A stretch of 64,000 nt of DNA, taken from assembly GCA_963854735.1 (NCBI GenBank), contig OY978109.1:372001-436000 (forward strand), in the 5' to 3' direction. Positions 23,953 to 34,898 of this stretch are shown in pieces (position 1 is the first letter of the stretch; every line of letters begins with the position of its first letter). The position numbers and the translations under genes were made by a program. The notes below the pieces were generated by a model. It made no database searches. It saw nothing but the letters and a program-made list of their open reading frames with translations, and had not been told where the DNA came from. Source of the DNA: Marvania coccoides. Lineage: Eukaryota > Chlorophyta > Trebouxiophyceae > Chlorellales > Chlorellaceae.

Positions 23953-24433
23953 GAAGTAATTTTATGACGGTTTTTATTTATATAATATATCTAATAAATA
24001 TGTCTTTTTTCCCCCGGCGCAAAGCATTAAATTCTTGTGCTGAGTATAATCCAAGAATCAGCAAGGCCTTCTATTTATTTTCTTAATGACGCCCTTTCTC
24101 CGTCTGTCATTTCATTTTCAAACGCATCCCTCCATCGCAACACAGCGGTTTATCTCTCCACTTTGCTGGCCAAAGCTTCAGTCAGCACATGCATGCTTTG
24201 TTTTCATTGTTTTGATCCCCACGCTCTTTATTCTTGAATTACGCCCACCACCTAAGTTTTCATTCCTTCTAATGATGCCCTTCCAGCCCGAACTTTTGCC
24301 GCCGAAAAATCATACATGTCTTATTCGTTTCTCTCTCCTCTTGCAATGTAAATACGAGTCTTTAACTTTTGTAAGAAAATCAAAATGTAAAAAAAAGCAA
24401 AAGAATACCACTGGTACTAGTGTAATTCACTCT

Positions 24434-26238
24434 TTAATTGGCGTGCAGCTTGGCTGCCGGGGCCACCACCTCGCCGCCGCCGCTCATGAACACAAACGCC
24501 GCGAACACCGCCGCCAACGCTGCGCTCAGGGTCAGCGGCTTGATGAGCATCGCCTGGGTCGAGTACGAGTAGCTCACCATCAAACTATCCATACTTTCCG
24601 GCACAACATTCTTCAACCGCAGTACCAAAACTTTCCTCCCCCAAATGTCGAAATACGTGTACGTGTGTTCCTCTGCCAGCTCGTGCTTGAGCTGGGTGGT
24701 GATCTTGGGGTCGGTGGCGCCCTCTGGCAGCACGATTCGAACCTCCAGTGCCTCTACGACGACGTCTTTAACTGCCGGTAAAATGGAGGTGACGAGGGTG
24801 AACCGCCCGGGAACCGACGTGTCTGCTGCAACCGCAGTGGGGAGCGGCATGGAGTACCCAAACACAAACTTCGTGGACCACCCGCCGAAGAGGGGGAAGC
24901 GAGGGGAGAGGATGACCACCGTTCTATCGTCTGCTTCTTTAATTTTCGAGGTGGAGATGTTGCCCAGGTCGTCGCGGAAGTAGAACCAGCGCGCGACGGA
25001 GGGTACGAGCGCCGGGATTTGGGGGGCGGCGCCGCGGAGGGTAGAGGGGTTGAGCATTGTGTCCAGGCGGGACCACTCTCCGACGACCTTGGCGCCTGAA
25101 AACAATGGAGTTTGTTAGGGGGGGTACGGAAGGTGAGGGATGGTAAACAATGTAGTAAAAACGCTAAATAGAGGGAAACCAGGATGACAAGAGAGAGGGG
25201 AAATTCGATGAAAAAGAGAAAAAATATACTTGAGTCGGAGGGGGGGGTAAGGGGGGATTGCTGTTGTTGCTTGCAATAATGAGAGAACAGAATGAATTCG
25301 GCAAAAGATGGCTTTCAAAATCAATGAAGCCATAAGGCAAAACATCAGCTCAATTTTTACGATCAAATAACTGATCAATGGAAGAAGGACTACTAAAAGA
25401 AAATCACTCCCAACTAACCTGTGTGGGTGATGTCGTACTTCTCCTCAAAGTACACGTTGCCCCAGTGGGAGATGGAGATCTCCCGCACCACAGACGTCGC
25501 CTCCAGCGACGGATACTCGTTCTCATAATGCACGCGGAAAGTTTCCAGCGAGAACGGCGGTAGACCGCTGTACGGCCCCATTCTCAGGGTCTTATCCCCC
25601 ACGGAGAAGGGCGCGGGCGCGGAGTGGGACTCGGGTTTGTCCACCCCCAGGTCCACCTCCGTTCTTTCTTCCTTGATCACGTAAGGAGAGACCAAATGAG
25701 CTGTGTCGGTGTACAGTAGGCGCTGCGGCTCTCCCTGCTTGATCTCGGCTGGCCTGGGGCGCAGGACTTTGGTGAGCACCGCCTCAAGCACTAGGGTAGC
25801 AGAATCGCCCTTTTTGAGAGGGGCCAGCAGCGGGAAAGAGGCGCAGAGGACGTCAGGAGGGCCATCAGCAGGGGCGCCCCAACCGTCCTTTGCGACCAGC
25901 TTTTCGACCGCGTTCTCGCTGGGGACCTGGCCGACTTCGAGGATGGCGGCGTGGGCGTGGAATGCGGCGGGCAGGCACAGCGTTGCGAAGGGCTGTGCGT
26001 CCGAGCCATCGTTATTGATGGCGAGTCGGGTGTGGTGCAGCACGCGCTGGGCCTTGACGTCGATCTTGGGAGAGGGTAACGAAAACCAGGTGATACGGAG
26101 GGTGAAGAGAGCAGCAGCAGAGGGAATCAGCCAGGAATAAAAACTTACCTTGCGTTTCGCTTGATCAATCACCAAACCTGCGTTTGCGCAGCACAGCAAA
26201 AGTGCGCTTATAAATGCTATGCATTGTGATCGCCTCAT
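24434..26238 (-). CDS. OST1: Ribophorin I, oligosaccharyltransferase subunit OST1
   Basis: Three exons in gene order 26149-26238, 25419-26064 and 24434-25095, all GT-AG; 465 aa, slightly shorter than animal ribophorin I (about 600) and close to yeast Ost1. A signal peptide (MRRSQCIAFISALLLCCANA) begins the protein. Family blocks include HYENEYPSLEATSVVREISISHWGN region residues (around residue 230), WFYFRDDLGNISTSKI and SPRFPLFGGWSTKFVFGY, followed by a luminal beta domain and one C-terminal membrane segment (LTLSAALAAVFAAFVF). Ribophorin I is part of the ER complex that transfers the lipid-linked glycan to Asn-X-Ser/Thr. The short tail after the membrane segment suggests loss of the cytosolic domain found in animals. 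Confidence 0.93.
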
Positions 26239-27018
26239 TATTTAGTACGCTGTTTTTGCTGCTCAGAAAATAAAATTTAATTGCACATTTCTGATCAAAT
26301 AAAAAAAAACATATGTTGGACGCTGGCAAACTCCTCTTCAAAGATCGGTCCGAGCTGCTTGTTTAATTATGCTGATCAGTAGATGAAAAGCTGGCAAACA
26401 GCGTTTTTTTAAAAAGAAAAAGCCGGTGAACTTGAACAACTGCCATCAAACCTCCGGTATTTGTTGTTTTTCAAACTTTAGTAACGATGGAACGCTGACA
26501 ATTCATCTTTAAGCGTCTACATGTGCCTCAAAGACCTCAACTTGGGTGCTGTAGGAAAAAAGATTTCTCATGGAAAATGTGAGCGTGCAGCTGCTGGAGA
26601 CAGTGCTGAGACAGCGGATCCCAACAGAGGGCACCGCAATGGTGACGTGTGCTGAGCTGCCCACCCGATTACTTTGCCTGCTGCCATACTTGTTCCACCA
26701 CCGCCGCTCTTCCACCAGCCTGCTGGCGAAAAAAATATAGGGTCAGGAAGAACGCTGCGAGCCCCCCAAAGACCTTCAAAATTTTCGTTGCCAGAGACAC
26801 CAGTTTGGGCGCACCTTCTGGGTATGGATGGTGGTCCCTGCTTGGAGGCGGCAGGAGATGTTCAACATCATGTTGTGGCAATGGAAAGGAGGAGCATATT
26901 GTGCTTGCGCTTGACTGCGTCAGGCGTGCAACGAACTTGACGTACACGTTGAATTGCGCATTGGGAGTCCGGAAGAATGATTATAGACGCCACATGTAGT
27001 GTTGCATGCAGGCACATG
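26239..27018. other. Gap with unassigned open frames
   Basis: A minus-strand frame at about 26669-26947 contains a hydrophobic segment (VFGGLAAFFLTLYFFRQ) that could be an old exon of a membrane protein, but I could not join it to neighbouring exons with good splice sites. Nothing else is supported here. Confidence 0.3.
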
Positions 27019-27260
27019 TTTTTTCATATGCCCAATATACACAGAGAATAATTACGCTCGTCTCATTTCTGAACAAAAATAAGATTTAAGAGAACCCAGG
27101 GGTAGGACGCCTGTAGTAGGTGCACTGTTCCTACTCAAGAAGGTTTCCCCTCGTCCATGACCTATTGAGTGTACCACAATCAAAGACGCTCCTATTCTTC
27201 TATAGATTGGGCATTGCCGTCGCAATTTGTGTTCAAATATTAAAAAAATGTCCTGAAATG
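27019..27260 (+). repeat. Dispersed direct repeat, copy A
   Basis: About 240 bp beginning TTTTCATATGCCCAATA and including AAATAAGATTTAA, GGTTTCCC and GTGTACCACAATCAAAGAC. It is repeated in the same orientation at 27822-28067 with scattered differences. The two copies flank exon 2 of the minus-strand EF-hand gene. No coding potential or terminal inverted repeats are obvious. Confidence 0.85.
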
Positions 27261-27270
27261 TTCATTGAGT

Positions 27271-28647
27271 TTAGAAGAAAATAATAGAATGACAATGCAT
27301 GGGGAAGAAATCACCATATATGTGGACTTTTCTACCAGCACGTAGGTGTTGGTCACTTTGGTGTCTTTGTTGAGGGCTACCATCGCGTAGGGAGGCAGCG
27401 ACAGCCAGCACTGCAATGAAGCCTGCCAAAATGGCCCCCCACTTGAAAAACTTGCGCTGGCGCTCAGCTTCAAGCAGCTGGGTGACGGAATCGACGATTT
27501 CTTCGACGTCGAGGTGGCCATCGCCGTTTCTGCGAGAGCAGTATGTTTCGAAATCTATCATACACATGGTTCGATCAAACCACGTTGAATGCTTCCGTTC
27601 CCGTCCGATCACGTTAAATAAGCAACGTTGGGCCCCACTAGTACTACCGTCAGAGATGAGGTGGGAAGCCGGGGTGTTGAACCTTTTGTGTTGTTTCTTT
27701 TGGCGGTTGGTTTTTCTTTCTTCGATTAATTTTTATTTTGTATTTTCTGCTTGCACTTCGGTGCCAGTCTGCTACAGGGCCTTAGTTGCCCTTTTGTGAG
27801 GACTTTAAACCCTGTAATGTATTTTTTCATATGCCCAATAAGCACCGAGGATATTTAAGCTCAGTCTTATTTCTCAACAGAAATAAGATTTAAAGAGACC
27901 CCAGGGGGAGGACGCCTATAGTAGGTGCACAGTTCCTACTCATAAAGGTTTCCCTCGTCCAGTCACTTATCGAGTGTACCACAATCAAAGACCGATTCCA
28001 ATTCTTCTGTAGATTGTGGCGTTGCCGTCGCAATTTGTGTAAAAATATAAAAACGGTCCAGAAATTTCACACCCCCGTGTGTTTAAAGAGAAAAGGTAAT
28101 AAGTGAATGGATCTCACCTGCAAAGTTGTAGGGAAAGAAGGGTGAGAAAAAAGCGTCCAAGAAACGGGGGGTTTCCGGACAACAATTTCTCGCCGCCTTT
28201 CATCTATATTCGAAAATTCAGGCGCAAAAACTGTGCGCCAAATTTAAAAGCATGCATATCAGGAGGAGGTGACTGTAGGCAATAGAATGTATGTATGTGA
28301 TGTGGCCACATAATATTTAATTTATTAATCCCCATACTCTTCGAAGGAGCCACAATTGTTCGGACCCCACCACCCATTTCAGACGCCGCAACTCGTGGGT
28401 TCCCCAAGCTTTTGCCGCGGGTTCTCAACGGGTATTGTTAAAATCCCCATGGGGGGTTAACAGAGGGCGCGGAAGTTGCCTGGGAAGTTGCCAGATGTCT
28501 TCCACGCGTGCGGTTTGCAGTGTAAAACAGGACAATTAGCTCTCGTACGCACTTGTCCAGTCGCTGCAAGCGGCTTTTGTACCGAGCAAACTGCGTCATT
28601 GTTCCGCTCATCTTGAGGGCCGCAGGGGCCGCCATCTCGTCAGCCAT
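27271..28647 (-). pseudogene. EF-hand/membrane protein paralogue, apparently frameshifted
   Basis: Exon 1 is 28553-28647 (MADEMAAPAALKMSGTMTQF..., ending at RLQRLDK) and exon 2 starts at 27529 with NGDGHLDVEEIVDSVTQLLE, completing an EF-hand loop, then a membrane segment (WGAILAGFIAVLAVAAS). The phase and position of intron 1 are identical to the plus-strand gene at 28817. After the membrane segment the homologous stretch (ALNKDTKVTNTYVLVEKS, cf. KSSKDTEITNGVVVAK in the other gene) continues in a different frame, so a small indel near 27385-27390 breaks the gene; the open frame runs into a stop at 27271. No later exons corresponding to the Cys-rich part of the paralogue were found. Intron 1 (1023 bp) contains repeat copy B. 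Confidence 0.6.
27822..28067 (+). repeat. Dispersed direct repeat, copy B
   Basis: Second copy of the 240-bp repeat, here inside intron 1 of the minus-strand EF-hand gene and antisense to it. It shares the start motif TTTTCATATGCCCAATA and the blocks GGACGCCTATAGTAGGTGCA and TGCCGTCGCAATTTGTGT with copy A. Confidence 0.85.
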
Positions 28648-28816
28648 TGGTATTTGTGTTTTAATAATTTAATTTAATAATACTCGGCCCTAAATTTGGA
28701 TTTAGGGCCGAATCTAGCGACCCTGAAAAAAAATACAACAGAAATACACCGTGGCAATTTCGTCTCGATCGGTGGTATAACAACCTCGAGTTCTATTTAA
28801 TTGAGGCAATTTTATT
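28648..28816. promoter_or_regulatory. Bidirectional promoter between EF-hand paralogues, with palindrome
   Basis: Only 169 bp separate the two start codons. A perfect inverted repeat at 28685-28710 has 11-bp arms (CGGCCCTAAAT and ATTTAGGGCCG) around a 4-nt centre (TTGG). It lies closer to the minus-strand start. A shared regulatory site is a reasonable inference; no known factor motif is recognised. Confidence 0.5.
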
Positions 28817-30485
28817 ATGCAATCAACGCCGAAACTTCTGGTAGTGCGCGGCAACCCTGACAGCAAGTTCGGGGGCCATTGTCATTTTTTGGCCATTCCT
28901 GTAAAGGATTTAAATCGCACAGACACCCTTGTCAATCGACTGGACAAGTGAGCTGCTGAATCCATTCCAGAAAAAAAATCATGTTTGCATTTGGGGTGCC
29001 TGCGCTTGAACGCGTCAGCAAGAACAAACTTTTGAAGCTAGTACTGTTTATTATTTTTCCCACTATAATTTTTTTCTTCTGGGGTTACACAGCCTACTAA
29101 TTTTACATTTCGAATTATTTCATTTTGCAGAAACGGGGATGGCCGCGTTACCATTGACGAGGTATGCAATGTCATTGACGAAATTGTTGCGCAGGAGCGC
29201 CAAACTGCAATCTTCAAGCGTGTCGCCTGTGTGGGGGTGCAAATAAGTGTATTGGCGGTTGTGGCCACAGCCGGCCTCACCTACGCCGTGGTGAAGAGCA
29301 GCAAGGACACCGAGATCACCAATGGGGTGGTGGTGGCCAAGGGAGGAGATCCAGTGATGCTGGAAGCGGCCGACATGACGGTTGATGCCGACGGCGTGCT
29401 GGTCAGTCGGCAGGAAACTGCTGGAACCGTAGGTTAGTTATCCCGGCCATTAAAAACACAGTAATGTGATTTCTCAGTAGCTCAAGCACCCTGCTAGTGC
29501 AGGCACATCTTCGCTGGTGCTGGAGCAAACCATTGCGAGCTTGGTGCAGATACTCCAGAGCGCCTCTTCCGACGAGGCCGAGCACCTTTTGATCTCATTG
29601 CGTCAAGTGGTCGTACCCGGGCCCGTCCCTGGGGCGCCGTACGCCATTTGGAAGGTGGCAGAGGCCGCTGTGCTGTCCGGTGGCGAGCTCTTAGTAAGAA
29701 AAATAATAGTTAAAATAGGAAACGTGGCAGCGAGTACCTGGAGCAGCTGATGGTCAATGGTTTCCTGATTGCAAAAATGCGGATTGACATAATGGGCGTT
29801 CTATTTTGTGCAGATCAAGAGCGCTGCCGGGCACAACTTCACGATTTCTCCCAACGGTACTGCGGCCATTAACAACGGGGGGCCTGGCGGGCGACGCCGC
29901 CTGCTTGACATTTATACTGACGACGAAGAATACATAGCCACATTCTGCGATTTTCGTCCATACACTGCGACCGGGTTTCATATACGCCGTATGGGAGAGG
30001 CTTGCTTCTTGGACACCGAGTGCATAGGCAATTTATCGCCTGGAGGAAGTGATCCACGCGCGCCTGTGACTGATCTGGCTGCGCAGGATGCGGAAGGAAG
30101 GGCCCAATGGAATGGCCCATGGGGAGTAGTATGTGTGAAAGACAAAACGATTGAATGGGATAATGCTGATTATTCAGGAAAATGCGGTATAGTGAGTACG
30201 CCGTTTGTTATTTACGATATAAAATTGCCCTTGAGTGCGCTCGTGACTGATCAACACTTTTTTTCACTCCTGCAGTGCCTCTTCCCTCAAGGTCCGTATA
30301 TGGATGAAAGCTTCTGGAACAAAGGATACTACTCCAACGCCAAAGGACAATGCGAGCGTTGCGCAACACCCCAGCCCCAGTGTGCAAATGGTTTTATCTA
30401 CCCAAACAAGTGCGCGTATGATGGCACCTACCAGCGCTACGCCGGCTGTGCCCCGGGGGGGGTGCTGTGCTGGGCACAGCGGTGA
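28817..30485 (+). CDS. EF-hand, membrane-anchored Cys-rich protein of unknown function
   Basis: Five exons, 28817-28947, 29131-29432, 29503-29693, 29814-30191 and 30276-30485, give 403 aa with all phases consistent and all introns GT-AG. Order: N-terminal globular part, one EF-hand (RLDKNGDGRVTIDEV, split by intron 1 inside the calcium loop), a membrane segment (VACVGVQISVLAVVATAGL), a helical region, then a Cys-rich domain in exons 4-5 (CxxxC-type pairs such as CERCATPQPQC and CANGFIYPNKCAY). If the N-terminus faces the cytosol, the Cys-rich part is luminal or extracellular. The end is doubtful: eight Gs at about 30455-30462 lead to a stop, whereas one G fewer would continue a Cys-rich frame to a good GT donor near 30529. 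No family recognised. Confidence 0.65.
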
Positions 30486-31561
30486 CGTGAAAAACCGGTT
30501 GTGCCAGGATGCATGTACTTGGAAAGATGTGAGTAGCCTGGGTACCTAAGTTTTACGTTTTCTCCTCTCTCGTGGGGCTTAATTTCCGCTTGGGCGAGGT
30601 GGGGGGGGGTGGGGAATTTTCATTCTTTGGTTAAATTTCGTTTCGTCGTACCTGTGAAGAGCTCAAGATGCATTTTACATGTTTAGCGGCCGTGGCAAAA
30701 CTTATCAAATATTTAAAAATAAAATTTGAGCAGCCACAAGAGAATATTTTCCGCACCCACCGCCTCGAATAAGATTCGCTCCTTCTCACCCTCCTCATCC
30801 AAACCTGCCGTCGTTTACTTAATCTCCTCGTCACTGCCACTCGCGCCATCATCGGGGCGATGGCCGCCTCGGCCCCCGCCTTCGTCGCCCCCGCCGATCC
30901 CCCCAGTTGCACGCAATTGAAGAGCGGCATTCATCGCAGAAACAGTGCGCTCTGTTACGCTGGGAAAGGAACGCCCCGTATACCTGCAACGTAAACGTAT
31001 ACCGCAAACCCCAAAGCTAACGTGCTCTACTCACGGTCTGAAACTACGTGGCGGACGTTAGGTTAACAGGTTTGCTCAGGTTCACAGGTCAACGATTCAC
31101 AAATCTGTAAGACTAATTGACGAATATACAACTATGAAAAAAACTACGACTAATTAATAAAAAAATACAAACCGAAAAACAACCATGTATTATCTATAAC
31201 AAATTTTCAACGTGCAATTATTTGCAATTATTTTAGAATTTGGGGAGAATAATTTCTTGAAAAATATCAGCAGGCTGCCCCCTCACTCATGTCATGATCA
31301 TGCGACGCCCTCCCCTGGGTGCCACGTTTGGTTTTAGCATATGCAATTAAGAGTTAGGCTTAGGAAATGAGATTGTTTTTTTTAATTTTAGCTTGGGTCC
31401 GATTAGGAAAGGATATTATCGAGTCAATTATTCCCAGGTCAGCCCCGCTGCTGCACAGATCTGAGTAATTTCAGAAGGATATCAAAGGATAGGTCAACCG
31501 AAAGGAAAATTGAGAGAAAAAACTCCGAAACGATCTGAAATCATAATATAAAACTACCTAC
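30486..31561. other. Intergenic, possibly with a missing downstream exon
   Basis: The first 50 bp carry an alternative-frame Cys-rich stretch with a GT donor (see the EF-hand gene), so further exons may exist. Beyond that the DNA is AT-rich. No exon is supported with confidence. Confidence 0.4.
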
Positions 31562-32830
31562 TCAACCCCAAAAGCCAGTGCTGAAAAGGAACCACGTCCG
31601 GGCGCCAATGCTGCAAGCCAGCCAGCCGAACGACGCCAAGTACAACAGCTCCAGCACCATCTGCCACCGGCGAGGCTTCCGCCACTCCAGCTCTCGGGCA
31701 AGCTCAAAATCGCCAATCTGGACGGCGTACACATAGCGCGTGGAAATTTCCGACAGGTACGTAATGTAGCCTGATAGCAGGAGGTTAATGCCGACCTGCA
31801 ACGGACGAAATAAAGAAGGTGCAGAGGTTTATTTAAGAAACAGATGATGATCAATCGTTGATTTGATAGAAATGACGGTGTAATGATAAGCGGTGTGAAC
31901 GATAATCATTGATTTGGCATTGTAACGCGCTGATGATGAATTTTTATACAATACTGACCTTTGCGAACGCCAGCGTCGTATAGCAGGGGTTGACGGAAGC
32001 AGCCGGCGCCAGGTCCCCTTTGGATGGCATGACGACTGGAAGCGCCGACCCAAGCCACTGGTACCCTGCTCGACTGATGCCTTCGTACTGCTGCACCGCG
32101 TTCGGGCAATTCCATTGCGAAAAGTCGCACTGTGTTTGGTTCGATAGGAGCACAGTGATTGCGTTGTAGATTTGGATGGGGAGGGCCACCCGGAAGGGCA
32201 GCGCTGCGGCGACCGGATACAATGCGGAGTAGAAGAACGCGCCGATCAAGGCTTCTAGGCCGACCCCGCCCTCCCAAAAGACGCTGCAGGTGTTGGGGTC
32301 GGCCATATCTCGCAGAGTAAGGCACAGGTTTAGGTGGGAGCAGAAGATAAAGTAGGCGGCCGCTTGGAGAGGCACGCGCAGGGTGCGCTGCGTATACATG
32401 ATGGCTTCGTTGGATTGGTGCTCGAAAAGAAACAGTGCGGTGCATGCTGTGAAAAACAGCACGCAAAACATCGAAAATGGGACCTGCAAGAAGACAGAAC
32501 GTGTTAACAGCAATTAAAATTTGTAAATCTTCCAAGATGGTGGTTGAATAACAACTTTTGGGGTAGAGCGGGGGGGGGGAATCGAAGTGGGATGTGAAGA
32601 CAACTTTCTGTGATTATGAGAGTACTCACGACGGAATAATGCCCTGCCGCATATACGCGAGCGGCTGTGGTCAGAGCGATCACCACCATCGCCGTAAACG
32701 CCCTCACATCCACTCTGCCGAGCCCTCTGTGATGAAGTCTGCTGGCGGTCAACGCTGCGTTATAATCCCTCTCTGCTTCACAGTCGTCGAACTGCAGAAA
32801 CAGCTTTGTTTGAAAGTATTCAGGGGACGC
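31562..32830 (-). CDS. Multi-pass membrane protein of unknown function (5' end not found)
   Basis: Three exons are supported in gene order: about 32630-32830, 31959-32483 and 31562-31795, all GT-AG and phase 0. The known part is about 319 aa. It begins ASPEYFQTKLFLQFDDCEAE and has about six hydrophobic segments, e.g. VRAFTAMVVIALTTAARVYA, MFCVLFFTACTALFLF, ALIGAFFYSALYPVAAALPF and LLYLASFGWLACSI, with an Asn-Gln-Thr sequon in a Cys-containing loop (NQTQCDFSQWNC). No start codon with a convincing donor was identified upstream, so at least one 5' exon is missing. A decayed fragment of the middle exon is present at 40205-40300. No family recognised. Confidence 0.6.
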
Positions 32831-34170
32831 CTGCGAGAAGAGGGCGAAACCCCAGCAATTAGTATTGAGTAGGAGCGGTGGAGGAAAAGGAATGGGGGTG
32901 GTGAAGAGGCTGTTTTTGATTTCCGTTTAGGAGCAATTGGCGAGTAAATTAAATCATAAGGGGGCAGCATTGCGCGGGGTACATTTTTTTAAAAAGTTTT
33001 CTCTTGTATTGGCGCACCATGGTGGGACTTCAAAGGCACACGCAGCAGCGGCGGCGGTGGGCGCAGGGCATTACGTGCAGCCACTTTGGAGGGAATCGAG
33101 CGCAGGCTTGGGGATGCAACATCCTCAGCTGTATTTGGATCAGTTTGAAAGTGCTTTCATTGCATTCGGCAGAAAAAAAAGTTGATTAAAAATGGTTAAA
33201 TTTTATTTCTTATCTTTTATTTTTTTCGATCGAAAACAAAGAGAGCCCCCAGGAACTCAGCGCATATCAGCACTTCATTTCAAGTTCAATTAATACAAAA
33301 TGGCCGTTATCTCTATTTCCAATTCGGTCGCAATCACCGTACGCGTAAACACCGCAAGCGCCGAACTTTCCATGATTCCCCACAATTATTGTCACACTTT
33401 TCATCTAAAATCAACTGTATGCAAATGTCCTGCGAGTTCCACGCAACTTGGTGTCAATTGAAAAACTTCACAGATTAGATGCGGCCAGGCTAAAAGGTCG
33501 GCAAAAATATGAGGCCAAAGATGCGGCCAGGCTAAAAGCACGGCATTCCACAAGAAATTTGTCCTGTTGCTGTCCAGAATGGGAATTCTGAGCCTGCTCT
33601 GACAGCTGAACTGGCTGAGCCTCGCCGGCAGCTAGAACAATGAGAGCTGTTCTACTTAGCAGCAGCATTGTTCAGATCGTTTCGGGGCTTGAGTAGATAG
33701 AGAAGTGTTGTCTGATCTATATCACGGGATCTCCCGTGGGTGGCGGTGGGAGCCCAGATAGAGCAGCGCTAATTATAATGCGCAGTGGCTTTTGTGGGCA
33801 CGCCAAGAGCTCAAGTGGTAGCTGAACAACCACACGAGGTTGATGGCATGATGCCTAAATTTTGGATAACGTGCTCCTACACAAGACAATACAGTTGCCG
33901 ACTGCCAAATATGTCATAATCCTCATTATCTCTGAGTCAGCATACATTGTTAAATTAAAATCTTGACGTAGGCATTGATGACATGCTTTAAAGGGGGAAA
34001 GGGGGGTTATGGAGACGGAAGGAGAAGAAAAAAGCAGAAACCGTGGCAACGACCAAATATTGCTCGGTAACTTCCAAGATGGCAATAATTCAATCAGAGG
34101 GCCAATACTACTTGTAAATTAACACCGACGTAATATTCCGCTGCACGCACATTTAGCAAATCGATAGTCG
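32831..34170. other. Intergenic, should hold the missing 5' exon(s) of the membrane gene
   Basis: A minus-strand frame at 33468-33668 starts with a signal-peptide-like stretch (MLLLSRTALIVLAAGEAQPV) and contains a short direct repeat (GATGCGGCCAGGCTAAAA, twice near 33478 and 33522); it could not be linked to other exons. No other feature is seen. Confidence 0.35.
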
Positions 34171-34516
34171 CAGGTTTCAGGTTTCAGGTTTTACATATGG
34201 TTTGACGTCTACTACCGAGGTTACCCCTATAGAGAACCGCAAGGCGACGTGCCACAAACCCCGCCACAGTAAGGCAGAGCCCGCCCTCCTCCGTCGGATC
34301 AATCACAGTTAATAGGCTCTGGCCCCTGCCCCTGAGTCCCCTACGGCGCGACCAACAGAAAACACAGGTGCAAGACAGGCACAGGTGCATGCAGAAATGC
34401 AAATCATGCAAGACGCTCCGGACGGCGAGATACGCGAACAGTCCGGTCAAGGTACAGCTCGGGCAAGCTGAGACGCCCCAGCCCCCTCTCGTCCACAGTG
34501 GTCACCCAACCCCTGG
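34171..34516 (-). mobile_element. Severely truncated LINE 3' end, copy 2
   Basis: Read on the minus strand, this segment matches the 3' region of the LINE at 22288-22699: shared blocks include GTCGCGCCG, GGGGACTCAGG, GGCAGGGGCCAGAG, CCTTACTGTGGCGGGG, GGCACGTCGCCTTGC, TCTCTATA and CGGTAGTAGACGT. It ends in about three copies of CCTGAAA (34171-34191) instead of CCCATAAA. No coding part remains. Confidence 0.8.
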
Positions 34517-34898
34517 CATATGCATGGATTCTTAAATAATTGGATGGACATCGTTGAAAAGTAAAACGTGTGGGTTTCCGAGAAAAAACAGAGTTTGGGC
34601 TAACCAAACAGTCGAATCATCACATGGTGTTTCAGCCATGAAACAGGGCAGCTGCTTTTGGAATCATGCATTCGGTTGTTTTATAACAAATACGAAAATG
34701 GCAAGTTGATAATACGAGCTTTTTTCCCCAAAAGGAAGGGCAGTTTCAATCACCATTTCCATTTGAAAAAGGGGGGCGCTCTGACATTTGAAAAATGGAA
34801 ATTGCAAATTTATAATCGTAGGAAATTCAGTCTTTGTCACGGCCTTGCAAAATATTTCAATTGAGCTTCGCAAGAGCCAGGGCACCTTCAGAGAAAGC
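34517..34898. other. Intergenic, no gene recognised
   Basis: Short spacer between the truncated LINE and the 3' end of the ferric reductase gene. It should contain the reductase 3' UTR. Confidence 0.5.

Larger units (their letters stand above)
16720..24400 (+). repeat. Tandem array of three gene-plus-spacer units
   Basis: Three direct units, roughly 16720-18620, 18620-20855 and 20855-24400, each have a spacer starting near CGATGCCC followed by a block containing CCCTAGC and AACTGGCGTG, then a four-exon gene with the same intron positions. The start region (ATGCGTTCTTTCAGACCCTC), coding exons and 3' flank are all recognisable between units; exon 2 is nearly identical between units 1 and 2, while exon 4 and the introns differ more. 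Unit 3 is longer because a LINE fragment (about 21050-22700) interrupts its spacer. This indicates local duplication followed by divergence. Confidence 0.88.

Noticed and set aside
26669..26947. Minus-strand frame with one hydrophobic helix
   Set aside because: Could be an old exon of the EF-hand paralogue, but no alignment or splice sites connect it.
30631..30930. Minus-strand frame starting MPLFNCVQLGGSAGATKAGA
   Set aside because: Ala/Arg composition typical of chance frames; no partner exon or motif found.
33004..33185. Plus-strand frame near the membrane gene
   Set aside because: Arg/Gln-rich chance frame without conserved features; the region more likely holds 5' sequence of the minus-strand gene.
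33468..33668. Minus-strand frame with a signal-peptide-like start
   Set aside because: Only 66 codons, built partly from a short direct repeat, with no splice continuation.
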